Shown here: one piece after another, positions 17,945 through 20,992 of the stretch
How positions within the stretch are numbered: position 1 is the first letter of the stretch
Layout: each line of letters begins with the position of its first letter
Assembly: GCA_000444245.1 (NCBI GenBank)
Contig: ATSW01015720.1
Coordinates: forward strand, 1-20,992
Length of the DNA: 20,992 bases
Reading direction: 5' to 3'
From: Botryllus schlosseri
Taxonomy: Eukaryota; Chordata; Ascidiacea; Stolidobranchia; Styelidae
Made by a program: the position numbers and the translations under genes
The notes under the pieces: model-generated
The model's input: only the letters and a program-made list of their open reading frames with translations
What the model was told of the DNA's origin: nothing
The model's database searches: none

Positions 17945-18451
17945 ATGTCTGCTTCAATAACTAAAGAACAATTATGGGAGTTATCTATTGAAAATATCGA
18001 ATTATGGTATGAGGAACTTCGAGGGGTGAAAAAGACAGAGAGATTACAACGATGGAATGATTTTTTCGAAGACATTAAGAACAAAACTAGACATCATGCT
18101 GAAACCTTCTTCGAAGGAATGACAGTGAGCAATGAAAAGGTCAAAGAATGGCCATGGCGAAATGACTATCGTAGAAAACATTTGAAAAATCGAAAGGTAG
18201 CAAAAGTAAAACCACACTTGCTAATAAAAACTACCCCAAATAAACAGAATCGGAGTGCAGAAACAAGAGAAAGCTCTTCGACATCGTTAAGTAATACTCT
18301 TTTGACATCATCTGCAACAAACAATGACGCACCGCCTAATAACAATATCATGTCAAATGGAACTTATGCATCTTTTGGTAGTATAATGTTTTCGCAACAA
18401 CCATCTTTTTATCAGTCTCGACCTACAACATCGCATCGCACTAACGAATAA
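17945..18451 (+). CDS. 168-residue helical/basic/low-complexity-tail protein, unknown
   Basis: The ATG at 17945 gives a single open frame. Residues 6-65 are predicted helical and rich in Trp, Glu and Lys (EQLWELSIENIELWYEEL; ERLQRWNDFFEDIKNK). Residues 66-105 are strongly basic (WRNDYRRKHLKNRKVAKVK), fitting nucleic-acid binding or nuclear import. Residues 106-168 are Ser/Thr/Asn/Gln-rich and probably disordered. There is no signal peptide or transmembrane segment. The layout of a helical head, basic linker and Ser/Thr-rich tail, and the size, recall the small capsid proteins of gammaherpesviruses. There is no residue-level match I can show, so this is only a hint from its neighbour at 18571. 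It is followed at once by overlapping AATAAA signals. Confidence 0.6.
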   Translation: MSASITKEQLWELSIENIELWYEELRGVKKTERLQRWNDFFEDIKNKTRHHAETFFEGMTVSNEKVKEWPWRNDYRRKHLKNRKVAKVKPHLLIKTTPNKQNRSAETRESSSTSLSNTLLTSSATNNDAPPNNNIMSNGTYASFGSIMFSQQPSFYQSRPTTSHRTNE

Positions 18452-18494
18452 TGAAATTTGGTAATGATGTGACTATTATCGAGTTAATGGACTG

Positions 18495-18503
18495 TATATA
18501 TTA
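18495..18503 (+). promoter_or_regulatory. TATA-like box upstream of the UL31-like gene
   Basis: TATATATTA lies 68-76 bases before the ATG at 18571 and inside the 3' untranslated region of the preceding gene, next to its poly(A) signals. Overlap of one gene's terminator with the next gene's promoter is typical of compact DNA virus genomes but also arises by chance in AT-rich DNA. Confidence 0.35.
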
Positions 18504-18505
18504 TG

Positions 18506-18517
18506 AATAAAAATAAA
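18506..18517 (+). terminator. tandem poly(A) signals AATAAA
   Basis: AATAAA occurs at 18506-18511 and 18512-18517, about 55 bases after the stop at 18451, with a downstream TTATATTGTGTT. The pair is the probable 3' end signal for the 168-residue protein gene. Confidence 0.55.
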
Positions 18518-18570
18518 AAAAAAATTATATTGTGTTAAGATCATAAATATTGAAATAATTAAAGAAAGAA

Positions 18571-19431
18571 ATGTGCTACGGGCTATTGTGCAACCCTAAT
18601 ACGGATCACAAGGTTGTCTACGAGTGGGCAAAGCAGTTCAATCTTACGCATAGGCAGCAGATGGTAATAGAAACCATAAAAACTGCACCGGTTCGGGATC
18701 GTTTGATGAGCCTCTTGTTCGGAACTTGTGAGCGGGACAATCCAAGGGTACAATATTGGCAACAATGTATGTACACCAAGGAGGACTGGACAAAGCTAGG
18801 AAAGCCTTTTCACCCGGTTGGGAACAGTGAATGCAAACAATGTTACCTTATGAAGCACGTAAGACCGTATTTCAAGAATACCAGGCAGATTTTGGAACTT
18901 ATGAATTTATGTCATGCCTATTTAATAGAAGCTTGTAGTATGCACAAAGGACTAGATCAAAACACCGAAAGAGATAAAGGACATATAGTGCTTTATGTGC
19001 TATATCCAGAAGCGATAATAACCGCCATAGCTCTCCTGTTACAACAATATCGGGGGGCAAAAAACATGCGAACATTTTGTTTTACAAGATGTCGGATGGA
19101 TGCAGAATATGAGTTCCTATTCGGGGGAAATCCTGAACAATGGAGGTTTACATACGGGTCCACAAACACGTTTGGTTATGTGGGAGGCGTNTTTATTCTA
19201 CCGATTGACCAACTGTCGGAATCATCTTTTGAAAACTCGTTAAAACAAGAGGGAGACAAACAAATAGCCAAAAATACCAATTCGGAAACTACATTGGCGT
19301 TTAATATTGAGCCTTCGACCAGTANAGAAAGTAGGCTTCCGAACGGACTAGGGGCTCCGACCCGAATGGTAGCTTTACGGAGACCCAGTTTAGACGGAAC
19401 CCGTGCCGTTTCTAGTGTTAATATGGACTGA
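18571..19431 (+). CDS. putative herpesvirus UL31/NEC2-like nuclear egress protein (fossil)
   Basis: This 286-residue single-exon frame starts at the first ATG. The pattern C66-x21-C88-x2-C91 ... GH138 followed by LYVLYP matches the CCCH zinc site of herpesvirus UL31. HSV-1 UL31 has C106, C122/C125 and H225 in GGHMLYVIFP; HCMV UL53 has HMHVIF. The order after the histidine also fits: strand (IVLYVLYP), helix (IITAIALLLQQYRG), two strands (TFCFTRCR, YEFLF). The N-terminal helices (VYEWAKQF, RQQMVIETIK) could form the hook that grips the membrane partner UL34. In herpesviruses this complex buds capsids through the inner nuclear membrane. The segment between C91 and H138 is about 40-50 residues shorter than in the herpesvirus proteins named. 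The C-terminal 80 residues are low-complexity. No UL34 partner was found. The sequence contains two ambiguous bases. The match was made by eye and the call is tentative. Confidence 0.4.
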   Translation: MCYGLLCNPNTDHKVVYEWAKQFNLTHRQQMVIETIKTAPVRDRLMSLLFGTCERDNPRVQYWQQCMYTKEDWTKLGKPFHPVGNSECKQCYLMKHVRPYFKNTRQILELMNLCHAYLIEACSMHKGLDQNTERDKGHIVLYVLYPEAIITAIALLLQQYRGAKNMRTFCFTRCRMDAEYEFLFGGNPEQWRFTYGSTNTFGYVGGXFILPIDQLSESSFENSLKQEGDKQIAKNTNSETTLAFNIEPSTSXESRLPNGLGAPTRMVALRRPSLDGTRAVSSVNMD

Positions 19432-19889
19432 CTCTAAAATGAGCTACTAATAGATTGATCTAGAACTTTTTTTTAAAAATACGATTGATCGGACTTTCAG
19501 GGATAGCCTTTAAGACAAGTCGCAATAACTAAATTATTAGGAATGACTGGTAATGGTTTAGGACAAATTTAATTCGGCACCATTACCTAATGTCAAACTA
19601 AACGGAGGAAAAAGTATAGAAGCCGGTTATAGTGAAACTTGAGATTAGCAAAAGTGGAAGCTATATACCTGTATTTTACTATCTATATATATATATACTC
19701 AGCTAATAATACAGTTTCCCTTTTTATTAAAAGATTCCGATACATTGATCAATCGCTGGGATTGTTCCCACTATCAACTCCCCTAAAATGACATCCCGGG
19801 GACTAATTAACTTGAATACTTGAATGCAAGATCGACCTATATTTATTACGAAAATTTCTTTAAATTCGAGAAGAATTTGTTATTGAAAA
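19432..19889 (+). other. 3' flank with ATTAAA and short TA repeat
   Basis: No gene is evident. A (TA)7 run lies at 19684-19697 and an ATTAAA at 19726-19731 could end the 18571 gene's transcript, about 300 bases past its stop. Confidence 0.35.
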
Positions 19890-20400
19890 TTATGAATAAT
19901 TGTACGATGTTTGTTTCCTATAATATGGAATGATATGTACGTATTTTCGGCTGCAATTTTTGTGTTGAGCTCTATTCTGTAATGGCCCCAGACCACCTAT
20001 CCTATCACAAATCACCTCATATTCATACTCAAATGTTATGCTAATCGAATTGTATTTTATAAAGGCTAACGTGAACGTAATTTTTTCCGTTTTGCCCACA
20101 ATTGTCGCTCTGCCAGGATCTTTTTGTATGAGCCCCATACCCATTTGCTGCTATTTGATTTATTGAGGTTATTACAATATTTTTCTGATTATGTAAATTC
20201 TTCATTGCACTGTACATAACATGCGTAATAATTGACTTAACCTCTAATCTTTTATCCAATAATTGATTATGTAATAGTTTTGAAAAGTATAATTTTNCAA
20301 ATTGCTCACATTCCTGTCTCACGGCACCCTTCTTCTGATGGTNTCTATGAAATGTAGTTGTGTAATACTTGTTATGGACAACTCTGTTTAAATGACCCTT
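19890..20400 (-). other. unrecognised minus-strand open frames, possible decayed coding sequence
   Basis: Two overlapping minus-strand frames (20144-19890 and about 20380-20041) have a fairly coding-like composition, for example VKSIITHVMYSAMKNLHNQK and RATIVGKTEKITFTLAFIKY. A third frame reads HLNRVVHNKYYTTTFH over about 20325-20390. The scatter over frames, plus ambiguous bases, suggests a decayed gene or low-quality sequence. No family is recognised. Confidence 0.2.
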
Positions 20401-20992
20401 GAATTGAGTAGCTTGTCATTNAGAGATACTCGNGTCNAAATATTTCTTATGGAAGGGAAGGCAGGGATGATGAGTAATATTACTNTTCCTGGTCCTGTTT
20501 CAATTGATATATTGTATAACTTTCCCCACCAAAAAAATCTTCAAAAAATAATAAAATGTCGGAATGTGTTTATAAATCATAAAAATNGATAAAAATGATT
20601 GCNAAAACCGAATGANAAAAACCATATANTANATAAAATCTTCATACGAGAAAAATTATATAAATNAAAACCAGNAAATAAAAAATTANAAAATAATTAA
20701 ATCCCTTGTGGGGGGGAGAGATTTATTGCCCAATAAGTATTGGGTGATTAATGAATTGATAAATGTCTTAACGAATATGGAGTATACTTTATAAGTTATG
20801 AATGGAAAGCAAAAGTGTTACATGAATCTTGAAAATTGTCATATCCTGTGAAATGATAAATTGTGCGAAATTAAGATTTGTTTGAAAAGAAGGTGAATAT
20901 GTCGATGCAGGAATGAAAAGAGAATGTTAGATTTTGATTATATTGAAGGATACAATCCATCTAATTGGTGTCTTTTGTACGATGTATATGAT
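20401..20992 (+). other. AT-rich tail with many ambiguous bases
   Basis: Ambiguous bases are frequent between 20297 and 20690, next to homopolymer A runs, which points to unreliable assembly. No feature can be supported. Confidence 0.4.

Noticed and set aside
1-20992. CRISPR array, rRNA or tRNA genes
   Set aside because: No regularly spaced short direct repeats and no recognisable RNA gene sequence were found on either strand.

Overview
The window looks like genomic DNA of an animal, most likely an invertebrate. It is AT-rich. It has AATAAA/ATTAAA poly(A) signals, TATA boxes and pyrimidine-tract AG splice acceptors, a decayed LINE of the jockey kind, a Merlin/IS1595-class DNA transposase and a probable MLH3 pseudogene. 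Long stretches are non-coding and repeat-rich. Scattered ambiguous bases near the right end mean the assembly is weaker there. The species cannot be named from sequence alone.

Layout. 1-651 (minus): ORF1 fragment of a non-LTR retrotransposon running off the left edge. 889-7902 (plus): a tight head-to-tail group made of a Merlin/ISXO2-type DDE transposase, a large envelope-like glycoprotein with a furin-type site and fusion-peptide-like segment, a second glycoprotein homologous to the first one's N-terminal subunit but carrying a mucin-like tail, and a short membrane-anchor ORF. 7903-16620: about 8.7 kb with no convincing functional gene. It holds a 231-bp tandem duplication, GACTCG-rich repeat clusters, a GC-rich repeat scrap, an old ~2-kb-spaced direct duplication and a decayed MLH3-like host gene copy. 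16626-19431 (plus): three compact intronless-looking genes. They are a TATA-driven acidic protein with an internal duplication, a 168-residue helical/basic/Ser-Thr-Asn-rich protein, and a 286-residue protein whose C...CxxC...GH zinc pattern and fold order resemble the herpesvirus nuclear egress protein UL31/NEC2. 19432-20992: no recognised gene, many ambiguous bases.

Interpretation. The most interesting reading is a fossil virus-like element, or two of them, in a host genome. On the left a cut-and-paste transposase sits directly beside a duplicated, specialised pair of envelope proteins. On the right is a small cluster with DNA-virus-like compactness and a possible herpesvirus-type egress gene. 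A herpesvirus-transposon hybrid, as known for piggyBac-linked Teratorn in fish, would explain both, with a Merlin-class enzyme instead. The link between the two clusters is inference, since 8.7 kb of repeat-rich DNA separates them.
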